Source: Croceibacterium aestuarii
GTDB taxonomy: Bacteria > Pseudomonadota > Alphaproteobacteria > Sphingomonadales > Sphingomonadaceae
Assembly (NCBI RefSeq): GCF_030657335.1
Contig: NZ_CP131039.1
Coordinates: forward strand, 434,001 to 498,000
Direction: 5' to 3'
Length of the DNA stretch: 64,000 nucleotides
In this document: positions 47,223 through 56,713 of the stretch, one piece after another
How the letters are laid out: the number at the start of each line of letters is the position of its first letter
Numbering within the stretch: the first letter of the stretch is position 1
Program-made: the position numbers and the translations under genes
Notes under the pieces: model-generated
The model's input: only the letters and a program-made list of their open reading frames with translations
What the model was told of the DNA's origin: nothing
Databases searched by the model: none

Positions 47223-48839
47223 TCAGGGCCAGCTGAAGGTCAGCGGTGAAAAGAAGATCGAGATGGTCGTCGAATCCTCTGTCGGCTGGCCGAGCACGTC
47301 CCTTCCATCGAAAGAACGGGTGAGCTTGATGCCGCCAGATCCGCTGCTCCCACCGATATAGAACGGCAAATCGAAGATTTTGCGGTCGCCGTCGAAGGCG
47401 TATTCGAAACGTGGCGCAACACCCAGCGCTCCAATCCCGCGCAAGTTGAGGAATTCCGCACGGATTTCGCCGGCCAGCGTCCAGGTGGTAAACTTGCGCG
47501 GAGCAAGAAAATTGTAGGTGCCGCACTTGAGTAGCTGGTTGGCCGGCACGGTCTCGCAAATCTGAACGTCCTTCGCATCGTCGGGAATCGACCAGTCGCG
47601 CAGATAGCTCACCTGCGCCAGCAGCATCGCGCCCGGGCTGTAGCCACGCAGCAATTTGCTGCCTTTCGTCTCACCGACAATGCCGAAGGCGTGCGCTTCG
47701 ATCTTTAGATTCTGGTGTTCGACCTCATCCTTCGTCCCCAACGCCATGGCCCGATCGAGAGTGAAGGCTTGCCGGTGGGCGTAGTCCTTATCGGGCCCAA
47801 CCGAACCCGCGGCGGGATAGAACTTATACGTCTGCGTGCCGATCTTGGCCGATCCGCCGAAGCCGAAGAGCGGCTTGGGCTTCTCCTCCAGCGGGAGCCA
47901 CAGCAGGCCCGACAGCTTGTTCAGAAGATCTCGATGCTTGGGATTTCCGTCTTTGTCTGCGGCCAATGCCCACAGAAGCGCCTCGTCACCGATACAGACC
48001 CTGTGCTTGTCCTCGCGGCAGGCATCAGCGAGCTGTTTGTCCAGAAAGGCGTCGAGCACATCGCGTGCATCCGACGCGTCGACTTTCCCGTACTGCACGA
48101 AATCGAAGCCCACCTGAATGCTGGTCTTGCTCGTGATGTCGAGATCCCCGACGCCGTCCTGGGTCGAGAAGACCTTCCCAAGCTTGGAATCCAGCGCAGT
48201 CGCGATCGCAACGAAGGGCGTGAATGTGCGCGGAGAATGCCCGTCGTAATTCGCCGCGTTGCAGCCGAGGTCGCTCTGCTCTCTCTTAGCGCTATGGTAG
48301 TAGCAATTGCGCAAATTGAGAGGAACGGAAAGCTTGAGCGAAGCCTCGGAGTCCTTGCCGAAGGCGACTTGCGGCACGAACCCAGCGGGCGACAGCGCCC
48401 GGCCCGGCAGCGATGTGGCGGCTTGATCGTACAACGCTGACGCTTCGACATCGGCGGCAGGCGCAAGGAGAGAGGCATCCGCCACGGTTTGTGCCGAGGC
48501 ATCCCCGGTTGCGAGGGTGTCCGGCGGACCCTTGGGCACTCCGGTAAAGCATTTGCCCTCGAACACCGCGGGGTTGGCGATGACCGCCCGTCGCGCCTCG
48601 TCTGAGGCTAGTGCGCACCCGTCGGGCAGTGCGGCGCGAACTTGCTCCGGCGTCAACGGGGGCGGTGCACCTCGCAACTTGTCGATCTCCGCGCGCAACT
48701 CCCGCAGAACAGCCTCTTCGGCCGCAAGCCGTTTCTCCAGCTCCGCAATCTTTATTTTGTCGGGATTAGTTTGCTGCGCCATTGCTGGCGTAGAAAACAC
48801 GAGCGCCAGCATACTTGCGGAGGTGAAGATGCGACCCAT
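47223..48839 (-). CDS. Large putative outer-membrane protein of unknown function
   Basis: 538 residues. Signal peptide MGRIFTSASMLALVFSTPAMA, coiled-coil (IKIAELEKRLAAEEAVLRELRAEIDKLRG, residues ~28-56). A long region of alternating polar and hydrophobic strands follows, ending in TTISIFFSPLTFSWP. The aromatic C-terminus and coiled-coil head are typical of trimeric or large beta-barrel outer-membrane proteins. Four cysteines lie in the middle (NCYYH, LGCNA, ACREDKHRVC). No family recognised. Confidence 0.7.
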   Translation of the reverse strand: MGRIFTSASMLALVFSTPAMAQQTNPDKIKIAELEKRLAAEEAVLRELRAEIDKLRGAPPPLTPEQVRAALPDGCALASDEARRAVIANPAVFEGKCFTGVPKGPPDTLATGDASAQTVADASLLAPAADVEASALYDQAATSLPGRALSPAGFVPQVAFGKDSEASLKLSVPLNLRNCYYHSAKREQSDLGCNAANYDGHSPRTFTPFVAIATALDSKLGKVFSTQDGVGDLDITSKTSIQVGFDFVQYGKVDASDARDVLDAFLDKQLADACREDKHRVCIGDEALLWALAADKDGNPKHRDLLNKLSGLLWLPLEEKPKPLFGFGGSAKIGTQTYKFYPAAGSVGPDKDYAHRQAFTLDRAMALGTKDEVEHQNLKIEAHAFGIVGETKGSKLLRGYSPGAMLLAQVSYLRDWSIPDDAKDVQICETVPANQLLKCGTYNFLAPRKFTTWTLAGEIRAEFLNLRGIGALGVAPRFEYAFDGDRKIFDLPFYIGGSSGSGGIKLTRSFDGRDVLGQPTEDSTTISIFFSPLTFSWP

Positions 48840-48936
48840 GATCGTTGCCCCCTGTTCGATCAGCGGTAAGTATGATCGGAATAGCGGGAATGACAAGCAT
48901 GATCGAGCACGAGTTTTAGTTCGGATTGTTTTGGGC

Positions 48937-49341
48937 TCAGTCCCCCACCGCCTCGCGCAGCGGCTTTGTATCGTCCTTCACCCAGCTCGACACGGCGCGC
49001 ACGCCCTGCGGGCCGGCCTTGCCCCAGTGGACCACGCCCGGAGCAATGCGCAGGCCTTTGCCGGGCTCGAGAACCACATCGGCCATTCCGGCGCGGGAAA
49101 CAGTCGCGGAACCGCCCAGAACGTAAAGGAACTCCTCGCCATAATGGTAGTGCCGCGGAATTGCCGCGCCTGCCGGCATGTTGAGATCGCCGACGATCAG
49201 CGAATGGCCGGGGGCGGATTCGATCGGCCCTTCGAGCACCTGATTGATGCCGAGCGGCGGCGCGTAGACGGGGATGGGTGCGGGACTCGAAGCGCAGCCC
49301 GCCGTGGCTACCAGCCCGACCGCGGCAAGCGCGCGGCGCAT
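48937..49341 (-). CDS. Cupin-domain lipoprotein
   Basis: 134 residues. Signal peptide with lipobox ATAGC ([16 protein letters not shown]), then a cupin core IPRHYHYGEEFLYVLGGSATV (metal ligands His, His, Glu) and the second motif GLRIAPGVVHWGKAG. Predicted to be a periplasmic, membrane-anchored small-ligand or metal-binding protein. Its ATG shares one base with the prs stop codon, so it is coupled to prs. Confidence 0.88.
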   Translation of the reverse strand: MRRALAAVGLVATAGCASSPAPIPVYAPPLGINQVLEGPIESAPGHSLIVGDLNMPAGAAIPRHYHYGEEFLYVLGGSATVSRAGMADVVLEPGKGLRIAPGVVHWGKAGPQGVRAVSSWVKDDTKPLREAVGD

Positions 49342-50273
49342 CAGTCGAACAGGCTCGATACCGAGCTCTCGTCGGCAATGCGGCGCACCGCTTCGCCGAT
49401 CAGCGGGGCGATCGGCAGGATCCGGATACGCTTGGAATCCCTGGCCGCGTCGGTCGGCAGGATCGAATCGGTGATCACCAGTTCGGTCAGCGCCGAGGTA
49501 TCGACCCGCGCGACCGCCCCGCCCGAAAGCACGCCGTGGGTGATATAGGCCGCCACGCTCTTCGCGCCCTGGTCGAGCAGCGCCTGCGCGGCGTTGCATA
49601 GCGTCCCGCCCGAATCGACGATGTCGTCGATCAGGATGCAGTTGCGATCGCGCACAGAGCCGATGATGTTCATCACCTCGCTCTCGCCGGGCCGCTCGCG
49701 GCGCTTGTCGACGATCGCCAGCGGGGCATTGTCGAGCCTCTTGGCCAGCGCCCGGGCGCGGACCACGCCGCCCACGTCGGGCGAAACCACCGTGAGATCG
49801 CCCTCGTACCGCGCCTGGATGTCGGCCGCCATCGTCGGCGCGGCGAACAGGTTGTCGGTCGGGATGTCGAAAAACCCCTGAATCTGGCCGGCATGCAGGT
49901 CGACCGACAGCACGCGGTCCGCGCCGGCCTCGGTAATCAGGTTGGCGACGAGCTTCGCGCTGATCGGTGTGCGCGGGCCCGGCTTACGGTCTTGCCGGGC
50001 ATAGCCGAAGTACGGCACGACCGCGGTAATGCGCTTGGCCGAGGAGCGCTTGCACGCGTCGATCGCGATCAGCAGTTCCATCAGGTTGTCGTTCGCCGGA
50101 TAGCTCGTCGACTGGAGGATGAACATGTCTTCGCCGCGCACGTTCTCGTGGATCTCGATGAAGATTTCCTCGTCGGCGAAGCGCCGCACGCTGGCGTCGG
50201 TTAATGGAATCTCGAGGTAACCGGCGATCGCCCGGGCGAGCGGGAGGTTGGAATTGCCGGCCATGAGTTTCAT
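49341..50273 (-). CDS. prs: Ribose-phosphate pyrophosphokinase
   Basis: Makes PRPP from ribose-5-phosphate and ATP. 310 residues. [52 protein letters not shown] (catalytic His and loop) and the PRPP-binding [14 protein letters not shown]. Class I enzyme. All key motifs intact. Confidence 0.97.
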   Translation of the reverse strand: MKLMAGNSNLPLARAIAGYLEIPLTDASVRRFADEEIFIEIHENVRGEDMFILQSTSYPANDNLMELLIAIDACKRSSAKRITAVVPYFGYARQDRKPGPRTPISAKLVANLITEAGADRVLSVDLHAGQIQGFFDIPTDNLFAAPTMAADIQARYEGDLTVVSPDVGGVVRARALAKRLDNAPLAIVDKRRERPGESEVMNIIGSVRDRNCILIDDIVDSGGTLCNAAQALLDQGAKSVAAYITHGVLSGGAVARVDTSALTELVITDSILPTDAARDSKRIRILPIAPLIGEAVRRIADESSVSSLFD

Positions 50274-50474
50274 CGGGGGCGCGCTCCTTTAGCCCGCAGA
50301 ATCGCCTGCCGCCCGCTTAGCCGAGCGTCACTTTATTGCAACCGACGCCAAGGGCTATTCCCCCGCTCCCCTCGGACCATCGCGTCTGTGCGATAGTCGC
50401 CGGGTTTGGTTTACGGAGCGTTTACCGCGTTTCGCTATGGCCGATCGCGGGTCACGAGTAATGGAGCGCGGGTA

Positions 50475-51050
50475 ATGCTGGCCAGGGCCAGGTGTAGCGT
50501 CGGCTTTCATCGACCGGACAAGGCCAAGGCCAGTCCGCGCAAGGGAAGCTGGATTTCGGGGTGCCGCGACTGCCGCCGCCCGATGACCTATTCGACCGGC
50601 TCCGCTTGGCGGACGCTGCCCGCACCCCCGCCGTCCACAACTCCGGTCTGGCGCCCGCTGGGCATCTTCTGCTCCGTCGTGCTTTCGCTGGCGCCGATCC
50701 AGAGTTCCGCGGCACAGAAAGATGCCGCCGCTTTGCTCGAGTCCGGTCAGGTCCGAGGTACACGCATTCTGCTGGCCGACCTCGAAATCCGCAATCTTCG
50801 CGACAGCGGCATGAACTGCCGTTCGCGGTTCGACGGCAGCAACGAAGATGCCGTACGGCTGGTGAGGGCCGGGCTGCCCAATCCCGGCTCCTACGTCCAC
50901 ATAGAGACCCAGTTCTGGCCCCAAGAGAACGGGCGCAATGCCTTCGCCATGACCTACACCAGCGAGGACGATGCCGGTCACCGGCAACTCGGCCGGGCCT
51001 TCGGCTCGGTCGACAGCGCCAGCTGCAAGGCGCGCCTGACCCGCGCGTGA
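50475..51050 (+). CDS. Secreted protein of unknown function
   Basis: The frame runs from 50406. GGAG nine bases before ATG 50475 favours that start (191 aa), while ATG 50583 (155 aa) places a hydrophobic export signal (PLGIFCSVVLSLAPIQSSAAQ) nearer the N-terminus. The mature domain has two cysteines (GMNCRSRFDG...SASCKARL) and YVHIETQFWPQENG. The segment AALLESGQVRGTRILLADLEIRNLRDSGMNCR resembles small periplasmic proteins of sphingomonads. Function unknown. Confidence 0.6.
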   Translation: MLARARCSVGFHRPDKAKASPRKGSWISGCRDCRRPMTYSTGSAWRTLPAPPPSTTPVWRPLGIFCSVVLSLAPIQSSAAQKDAAALLESGQVRGTRILLADLEIRNLRDSGMNCRSRFDGSNEDAVRLVRAGLPNPGSYVHIETQFWPQENGRNAFAMTYTSEDDAGHRQLGRAFGSVDSASCKARLTRA

Positions 51051-51152
51051 GGGGCGGGCCGTCGGGTAAGCGGAAAACGTCGCTCGCCCTGATCCGTGCA
51101 TAACGCCCGACGAGAGGGTTCGCCTGCCAGGACGCAGGCTTGCTTCGGCGCC

Positions 51153-52136
51153 CTAGTGCTTTCGGTGCTCGCCCTTGATCCAGCGCACGGTGCCGCTGCT
51201 CGCGCGCATGACCACGCTTTCGGTGGTCATCAGCCCGCCGCGGAGGTGTTTGACGCCTTCGAGCAGCGAACCGTCGGTGACCCCGGTGGCAGCGAAGATG
51301 CAGTCGCCCTTGGCAAGGTCCTCGAGCTGGTAGATGCGGTCGAGGTCGTCGATTCCCCACTTGCGGGCGCGGGCCCGTTCGTCGTCGTTGCGGAACAAGA
51401 GCCTGCCGTTGAACTGGCCGCCCACACAGCGCAGCGCGGCCGCCGCCAGAACGCCTTCCGGCGCGCCGCCGCTGCCCATGTACATGTCGACCGTGGTGTC
51501 GGGATCGGTCGTGGCGATCACTCCGGCGACGTCGCCGTCGCCGATCAGCACGATGCCGCAGCCGATATCGCGAAGTTCGGCAATCAGTTCGGCATGGCGC
51601 GGACGGTCGAGCACGCAGACGATGACCTCGTTGGGCGCGACTCCCTTTGCAGCAGCGACAGCCGTGACGTTTTCGGTCGGCGACTTGGCAAGGTCGATGA
51701 CGCCTTCGGGATATCCGGGCCCGACGGCGAGCTTGTCCATGTAGACGTCGGGCGCGTTGAGCAGGCAGCCCTTCTCCGCCGCCGCCAGCACGGCAAGCGC
51801 GTTGGGTCCCGCCTTGGCGGTGATCGTGGTGCCTTCGAGCGGGTCCAGGGCGATGTCGATCTTCGGGCCGGTGTCCGGCGCGCCGCCGACCTTCTCGCCG
51901 ATGAACAGCATCGGCGCCTCGTCGCGCTCACCTTCGCCGATCACGACGGTGCCGTCGATGTCGAGCTCGTCGAACGCCTTACGCATGGCCTCGACCGCAG
52001 CGGCGTCGGCCGCCTTTTCGTCGCCCCGCCCGACCAACCGGCTCGCGGCGACGGCGGCCGCCTCGGTTACCCGGACCATTTCCAGCACCAGCACCCGGTC
52101 GAGCACGTGACTGGGGGAGACGGCGGCGTTTTTCAT
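51153..52136 (-). CDS. glpX: Class II fructose-1,6-bisphosphatase
   Basis: 327 residues. It has VTEAAAVAASRLVGRGDEKAADAAAVEAMR, IGEGERDEAPMLFIGE, IALDPLEGTT (metal-binding), YMGSGGAPEGVLAAAALRC and the C-terminal FAATGVTDGSLLEGV. Gluconeogenic step. On the same strand as hom, separated by an opposing small gene. Confidence 0.97.
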   Translation of the reverse strand: MKNAAVSPSHVLDRVLVLEMVRVTEAAAVAASRLVGRGDEKAADAAAVEAMRKAFDELDIDGTVVIGEGERDEAPMLFIGEKVGGAPDTGPKIDIALDPLEGTTITAKAGPNALAVLAAAEKGCLLNAPDVYMDKLAVGPGYPEGVIDLAKSPTENVTAVAAAKGVAPNEVIVCVLDRPRHAELIAELRDIGCGIVLIGDGDVAGVIATTDPDTTVDMYMGSGGAPEGVLAAAALRCVGGQFNGRLLFRNDDERARARKWGIDDLDRIYQLEDLAKGDCIFAATGVTDGSLLEGVKHLRGGLMTTESVVMRASSGTVRWIKGEHRKH

Positions 52137-52191
52137 GGCTAGTTCTGTCCCTCGAAAAGCTGGTCCCCGCGCTTAGGCAAGAGGCAATTGG

Positions 52192-52590
52192 ATGTCGAGC
52201 ATGCTATGGCTGGCGGCTGCGCTCACGACCTTCACCTTGCCGCCTTCCGCCGAGAGCTTGATCGAGCGGGCACGCGAGACCTTTTCGGTCGAAAAGCCCG
52301 AGCGCGAGGCCTGTCCGGAACCGACGGGCAACGAGATCGTGGTGTGCCGCGAAGCGGTCGATCCGGATAAGTATAGCGTACCCTCGGATGCCGACCTGGG
52401 CGTGGTCAAGGACGAGATTCCGCGCGCTCCCGACGTCTCGGGCTTGCCGGATTGCAGTAAGCCTTCGACCTGTATGGCGATCGGCGAGAAACCGCGCGAC
52501 CCGCTGATCATCGACCTCGACGCGATCCCCGAGGCGCCCCCGGGGTCGGACGCCGACCTGATCGCGCGCGGCCTGAAGGCCGAGCGCTGA
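52192..52590 (+). CDS. Small secreted protein of unknown function between hom and glpX
   Basis: 132 residues. N-terminal hydrophobic segment LWLAAALTTFTLPPSAES, then an acidic domain with three cysteines (EACPEPTGNEIVVCREA, PDCSKPSTCMAIG). The pattern ACPxPxGxEIVVCR recurs in short sphingomonad periplasmic proteins. It lies antisense between hom and glpX, ending 2 bp from the hom stop, so a hom-glpX transcript would run across it. Function unknown. Confidence 0.75.
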   Translation: MSSMLWLAAALTTFTLPPSAESLIERARETFSVEKPEREACPEPTGNEIVVCREAVDPDKYSVPSDADLGVVKDEIPRAPDVSGLPDCSKPSTCMAIGEKPRDPLIIDLDAIPEAPPGSDADLIARGLKAER

Positions 52591-52592
52591 GC

Positions 52593-53888
52593 TCAGCCGA
52601 GCAGGCGCATGACCAGTGGCGCTTCGGCCAGGCTGGCCGAGCCTTCGAGCAGTGCCAGCGCCTTGGCGACATTGGCCTCGCGGCCTTCGTGGGTGACCAT
52701 CGCCACCAGCACCTCGCCGCCTTCTTCTGGCCGGCCCTGTTGGATCAGGCTTTCGATCGACACGCCGCCGTCGCGCATCGCCGCGGCGATCTCGGCCAGC
52801 ACGCCGGGCCGGTCGGCGACCACGAAGCGTAAATAGGTGCGGCCGGTGCGATGCCCGGCGTCGGCGCGCGCCAGCGTTTCGAGTTCCCCTGCCGGCACCG
52901 AGAAGGGCGGTCCGCTGTCGCCGCGGGCAATGTCGATGAGGTCTGCCGCCACCGCGCTCGCCGTCGGGCCGTCGCCGGCACCCGCGCCCTGAAACAGCAG
53001 CGGGCCGGAGAAATTGCCGACCGCCACCACGGCATTGGTCGGCCCGTCGACAGCAGCGAGCGGGTTGCCGGTCGGCACCAGGCAGGGCTGGACCCTCTGG
53101 AACAGGTTCCCCTCACCGTCGACCTCGGCCATGCCGATCAGGCGTATGCGGTAACCGAGCGCTGCGGCCTGGGCGATATCGGCGGCGCGCACGCTGCCTA
53201 TGCCGCCCACGTCGACCGCTTCGAAGTCGATCTTCGCGCCGAACGCCAGCGCGGCGAGAATTGCCAGCTTGTGCGCCGCGTCGACCCCGTCGACGTCGAA
53301 CGTCGGGTCGGCCTCGGCATAGCCCAGCCGCTGCGCTTCGCTGAGCACCTCGCCGAAGTCGCGCCCGGTCTGCTCCATCGTCGAGAGGATGTAATTGCAG
53401 GTGCCGTTGAGGATCCCGTAGATGCGTTCGATCCGATTGCCTGCGGCCCCTTCGCGCAGCCCCTTGATCACCGGGATGCCGCCGGCGACGGCCGCTTCGA
53501 AGCGCAGCACCGCTCCGCCCGCCTCGGCCAGTTCGGCGAGTTCGAGGCCATGGTGGGCGATCATGGCCTTGTTGGCGGTGACCAGAGCCTTGCCACCCTT
53601 CAGCGCGCGGCGCGCCGTGGCCAGCGCCGGTCCGTCCGACCCGCCGACGAGCTCGACCACGACGTCGACGTCGCTCCGGCCAGCGAGCGCGGTCATGTCG
53701 TCTTCCCACGCGAAAGACGAGATATCGACCCCGCGATCCCTGGCGCGGTCGCGCGCCGAGACCGCGACGATCTCGATCGGCCTTCCGGCGCGGCGGGCAA
53801 TCAGCGCGCCGTTGGTTTCGAATAGCCGGACGAGACCGGCGCCAACGGTGCCGAGCCCGGCAAGAGCGATGCGAAGCGGTGCGGCCAT
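52593..53888 (-). CDS. hom: Homoserine dehydrogenase
   Basis: 431 residues. NAD(P)-binding GLGTVGAGLVRLFETNG, VTANKAMIAHHG, catalytic region GGIPVIKGLREG and GILNGTCNYILSTME, DPTFDVDGVDAAHKLAIL (catalytic Asp/Lys). The C-terminal ACT domain (FVVADRPGVLAEIAAAMRDGGVSIESLIQQG) is for feedback by threonine. Branch point of Thr/Met synthesis. Confidence 0.97.
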   Translation of the reverse strand: MAAPLRIALAGLGTVGAGLVRLFETNGALIARRAGRPIEIVAVSARDRARDRGVDISSFAWEDDMTALAGRSDVDVVVELVGGSDGPALATARRALKGGKALVTANKAMIAHHGLELAELAEAGGAVLRFEAAVAGGIPVIKGLREGAAGNRIERIYGILNGTCNYILSTMEQTGRDFGEVLSEAQRLGYAEADPTFDVDGVDAAHKLAILAALAFGAKIDFEAVDVGGIGSVRAADIAQAAALGYRIRLIGMAEVDGEGNLFQRVQPCLVPTGNPLAAVDGPTNAVVAVGNFSGPLLFQGAGAGDGPTASAVAADLIDIARGDSGPPFSVPAGELETLARADAGHRTGRTYLRFVVADRPGVLAEIAAAMRDGGVSIESLIQQGRPEEGGEVLVAMVTHEGREANVAKALALLEGSASLAEAPLVMRLLG

Positions 53889-53973
53889 GGCGATCCCCTT
53901 TGGAAAATTCGCCGGCGCGTTAAGGCCAAGCCGCGCCGTTGGCTAGGGCACCGTTATCTCTGCCGCGACAATC

Positions 53974-54840
53974 TCAGCTTAACGTGCGGGTGCAGGGGCC
54001 GAGCTGGTCGAGGACCAGCGCGTAATCGGCCTTGGCCTGGTAACGCGGGGCGCTGTCGCGCTGCAGGAAGGCCTTGTCCGGCAGTTCACGCGGCAGGAAG
54101 CAGGCCAGCCGGTACCAGGCGGCGGTCCCCTGTTCGGGCGGTCGCGCGGCCTGGTCGACGATCTCGGTCCACGACACGCCCCAGGTCGGAGCCATGCCGG
54201 GTCGCCGCACGACGGTGAGCGACACCGGCGTGCCATCCGCGGTATTGAGGAATAGCTGCGTTTCCGACTCGCCAGCGAGGTTGCCGGCCACGGACATCGC
54301 ATCGCGCACGCCCGTGATGGGCGGCGGCGCGTCCGGCGCAGCGAGCTCGGCGATGATTGCGCGGAGCCGGGCGTCAGTGGACGCGTCCGCGGGCAGTTGC
54401 GCATCCGGTTTGACGAGTTGCAGCTGGCCCGGATGGCCGGGCACAGGTTGCGCAAAGACCAGGTATGACTGCTTCTTGAGCTTGGGCGGCTTGCCCTGGG
54501 GGGTCAGTGGCACGTCGACCAGGTACTTCAGCGATTCGCCAAGAGGACTGGGAGCCTTGAGCAAGGCCTCGGTCGTGGCTTCGAGATAGAGCCGGACCCT
54601 ACCCGTCGCGAGACCCGGAGAGCGCTCGGGCTCGACCGCCGCCTGGTCCGTTACTTGCACCCGGGCGACGATGGCAGAGTCCTCAACCAGTCCGGCGAGA
54701 TCGGCATAGGTAGGTTGCACAACGCCCGCCGGCTCCTGCCCGGCCGCGGTAGTGGGGAAGCTTCCGCCGGCGCAGGCGGCAAGCAGTGCAAGCGGGCCGA
54801 CGATCAGCCCCGTCGTGCGGCGGCGCGAATCACTTAGCAT
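53974..54840 (-). CDS. Periplasmic protein of unknown function
   Basis: 288 residues. The start at 54840 (MLSDSRRR) has GGAG nine bases upstream. A twin-basic signal region RRRTTGLIVGPLALLAACAGG contains a possible lipobox (LLAAC). The mature part has DLAGLVEDSAIVARVQVTDQ, LYLEATTEALLKAPSPLGESLKYLVDVP and a C-terminal cysteine pair (LACFLP, GPCTRTL). Similar proteins are scattered in sphingomonads without known role. A 334-bp gene-free stretch separates it from tonB. Confidence 0.75.
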   Translation of the reverse strand: MLSDSRRRTTGLIVGPLALLAACAGGSFPTTAAGQEPAGVVQPTYADLAGLVEDSAIVARVQVTDQAAVEPERSPGLATGRVRLYLEATTEALLKAPSPLGESLKYLVDVPLTPQGKPPKLKKQSYLVFAQPVPGHPGQLQLVKPDAQLPADASTDARLRAIIAELAAPDAPPPITGVRDAMSVAGNLAGESETQLFLNTADGTPVSLTVVRRPGMAPTWGVSWTEIVDQAARPPEQGTAAWYRLACFLPRELPDKAFLQRDSAPRYQAKADYALVLDQLGPCTRTLS

Positions 54841-55174
54841 CCTAAAGGTCTCCATGAATAAACAACGTAACGGCGGCGGCTTGGCTCCCGAAGTCTCCCA
54901 TGGGAGGGCCCGAGGGTGAATCCGCGCTTAACCGATAAACCGATTGCCCACGCGTTTCTTCGTCGCTAAGCATCGGCGCGATGGGGACCGCTAGAACAGC
55001 AAACCACCCGTGGTGCCCGGGCCGATTTCGACAGTGATCCGTAACGGCGGATCGCACGACGGCTGCTTAGTTTGACATAGGCTCGACGTGCCTGTGAGGA
55101 TGTTAGGTCCGGCAGGATACGGCGAGCTTGCCGGGCATTCGCCCCGGTGAATGAAGACGGAGTGAAGGGACTGG
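54841..55174. other. Gene-free region upstream of tonB
   Basis: 334 bp. A perfect 12-bp palindrome CTCCCATGGGAG lies near 54893-54904. TTGACA at 55072-55077 is a candidate -35 box for tonB, although no clear -10 follows at the right spacing. No Fur box is evident. No ORF or RNA gene recognised. Confidence 0.4.
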
Positions 55175-55828
55175 ATGGCTTACGCTGACCAACAAATGAG
55201 CAGCAGTCGCATGATTGCGATTGTCATAGTTGCCCTTATCCACCTCGCTGTCGGTTATGCTCTTGTGACCGGCCTCGCTTACTCGGCCGCGAAGAAGCTG
55301 GTCGAGCGCGTGACGACGGTGGATGTGGAAGAGCCGCCGCCGCCGGAGGAAGAGCCACCGCCGCCGCCGCCCGAGCAGAACACGCCGCCGCCACCGGTTG
55401 CGCCGCCGCCGCCGATCAACGTCGCCGTGGCACCGCCGCCGATCCAGGTGCAAACGGTGATCCCGCCGCCCGCGCCGGTCGCACGCGTGGTTCCGCCGCC
55501 GGCGCCCCCGCCGCCGCCGCCGCCGCCCTCGCAGGCGCGCGGTGCCAGCCCGAAGGGCATGTCCGGCTGGGCGCGCCGAATTCAGGAAAACTATCCCTCG
55601 CGTGCCCAGCGCGAAGGAACTGAGGGAACCGTGGGTGTGGCGGTCGTTGTCGGAAGTAATGGCCGGGTGAGTTCGTGCAATGTCACGGCCTCGAGCGGCT
55701 CAAGCGTTCTCGACGAGGCAGCGTGCAGCGGCATGGAGCGTTACGCGCGCTTCGATCCGGCGCTCGACGACGCGGGCAACCCCGTCTCAGGGCGGTACAA
55801 CACCCGCATCACCTACAAGCTCAACTAG
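55175..55828 (+). CDS. tonB: Energy transducer TonB
   Basis: 217 residues. N-terminal membrane anchor (MIAIVIVALIHLAVGYALVTGLAY), a proline-rich spacer (EEPPPPEEEPPPPPPEQN... ARVVPPPAPPPPPPPPS) and a C-terminal TonB domain ENYPSRAQREGTEGTVGVAVVVGSNGRV. It couples the proton gradient used by ExbBD to TonB-dependent receptors, abundant in sphingomonads. First gene of tonB-exbB-exbD-exbD. Confidence 0.95.
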   Translation: MAYADQQMSSSRMIAIVIVALIHLAVGYALVTGLAYSAAKKLVERVTTVDVEEPPPPEEEPPPPPPEQNTPPPPVAPPPPINVAVAPPPIQVQTVIPPPAPVARVVPPPAPPPPPPPPSQARGASPKGMSGWARRIQENYPSRAQREGTEGTVGVAVVVGSNGRVSSCNVTASSGSSVLDEAACSGMERYARFDPALDDAGNPVSGRYNTRITYKLN

Positions 55829-55866
55829 TTCAGTTTTCCGAATTTCTCTAAGAGAGGACATCTCCA

Positions 55867-56631
55867 ATGCTTATTGATCTCCTTGCTGCAGCTTCGACAG
55901 AAGCGCCGGCATCCAAGTTCGGCTTCACCGAAGCCCTGGAACAGGGCGGCGCCATCGCTTACTCGATCCTCGCCGTGCTCGTCATCATGTCGGTCGGTTC
56001 GTTCTACATCATGATCACCAAGCTGCTCGAGCAGGGCAAGATCATGCGCCAGTACAAGGCCGTTCGCGCCAACTTCTGGCGGGCCAACACTCTGAGCGAA
56101 GGCGCCAGCAAGCTCGAAAAGAACAGCGCCTGGCGCCAGGTCGTCGATGATGCGCTGGCCGCCGAAGCCCAGCACACCAAGATGACCGACTCGCTCGAGG
56201 CGCACGATTGGATGCACGGTTCGCTCGCGCGTTCGGAAGCGTCGATCAATTCGCGTCTGGCAAGCGGCCTGCCGTTCCTCGCCACCGTCGGCGCGACTGC
56301 GCCGTTCGTCGGCCTGCTCGGTACGGTTATCGGTATCTACCGCGCCATGATCGGGATCGCGATCTCCGGTTCGGGCTCGATCGACAAGGTCGCCGGCCCG
56401 GTCGGCGAAGCGCTGATCATGACCGCCATCGGCCTGCTCGTCGCGGTTCCCGCCGTGCTCGCCTACAACTGGCTGCAGGCGCGCAACAAGAAGATTTCCG
56501 AGATGCTGGCTGGCTTCTCGACCGATATTCTGGCGAACCTCACCTCGCGCGGCGCGGTGAAGCCGGCGGTCATCACGAAGACTTCGACGCAGCAGGCGGC
56601 CAAGACGACCGCCCCGGCAGCGAAGGCCTGA
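55867..56631 (+). CDS. exbB: ExbB/TolQ/MotA proton channel protein
   Basis: 254 residues. An N-terminal membrane helix (AIAYSILAVLVIMSVGSFYIMI), then the conserved core ATVGATAPFVGLLGTVIGIYRAM and AGPVGEALIMTAIGLLVAVPAVLAYNWL. C-terminal tail rich in Lys and Ala. Forms the proton channel with ExbD. 38 bp after tonB. Confidence 0.96.
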   Translation: MLIDLLAAASTEAPASKFGFTEALEQGGAIAYSILAVLVIMSVGSFYIMITKLLEQGKIMRQYKAVRANFWRANTLSEGASKLEKNSAWRQVVDDALAAEAQHTKMTDSLEAHDWMHGSLARSEASINSRLASGLPFLATVGATAPFVGLLGTVIGIYRAMIGIAISGSGSIDKVAGPVGEALIMTAIGLLVAVPAVLAYNWLQARNKKISEMLAGFSTDILANLTSRGAVKPAVITKTSTQQAAKTTAPAAKA

Positions 56632-56713
56632 TGCGCATTCCCGAGGCGGGCACCGGAGCACCGGCTGTCCGCCCCGGAAAACGCTAAAAGTAGTTTTGAG
56701 ATAGGACGAGAAC

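Noticed and set aside
55072..55100. TTGACA as a tonB promoter
   Set aside because: No acceptable -10 box at 16-18 bp; kept only as a weak remark in the gene-free region.
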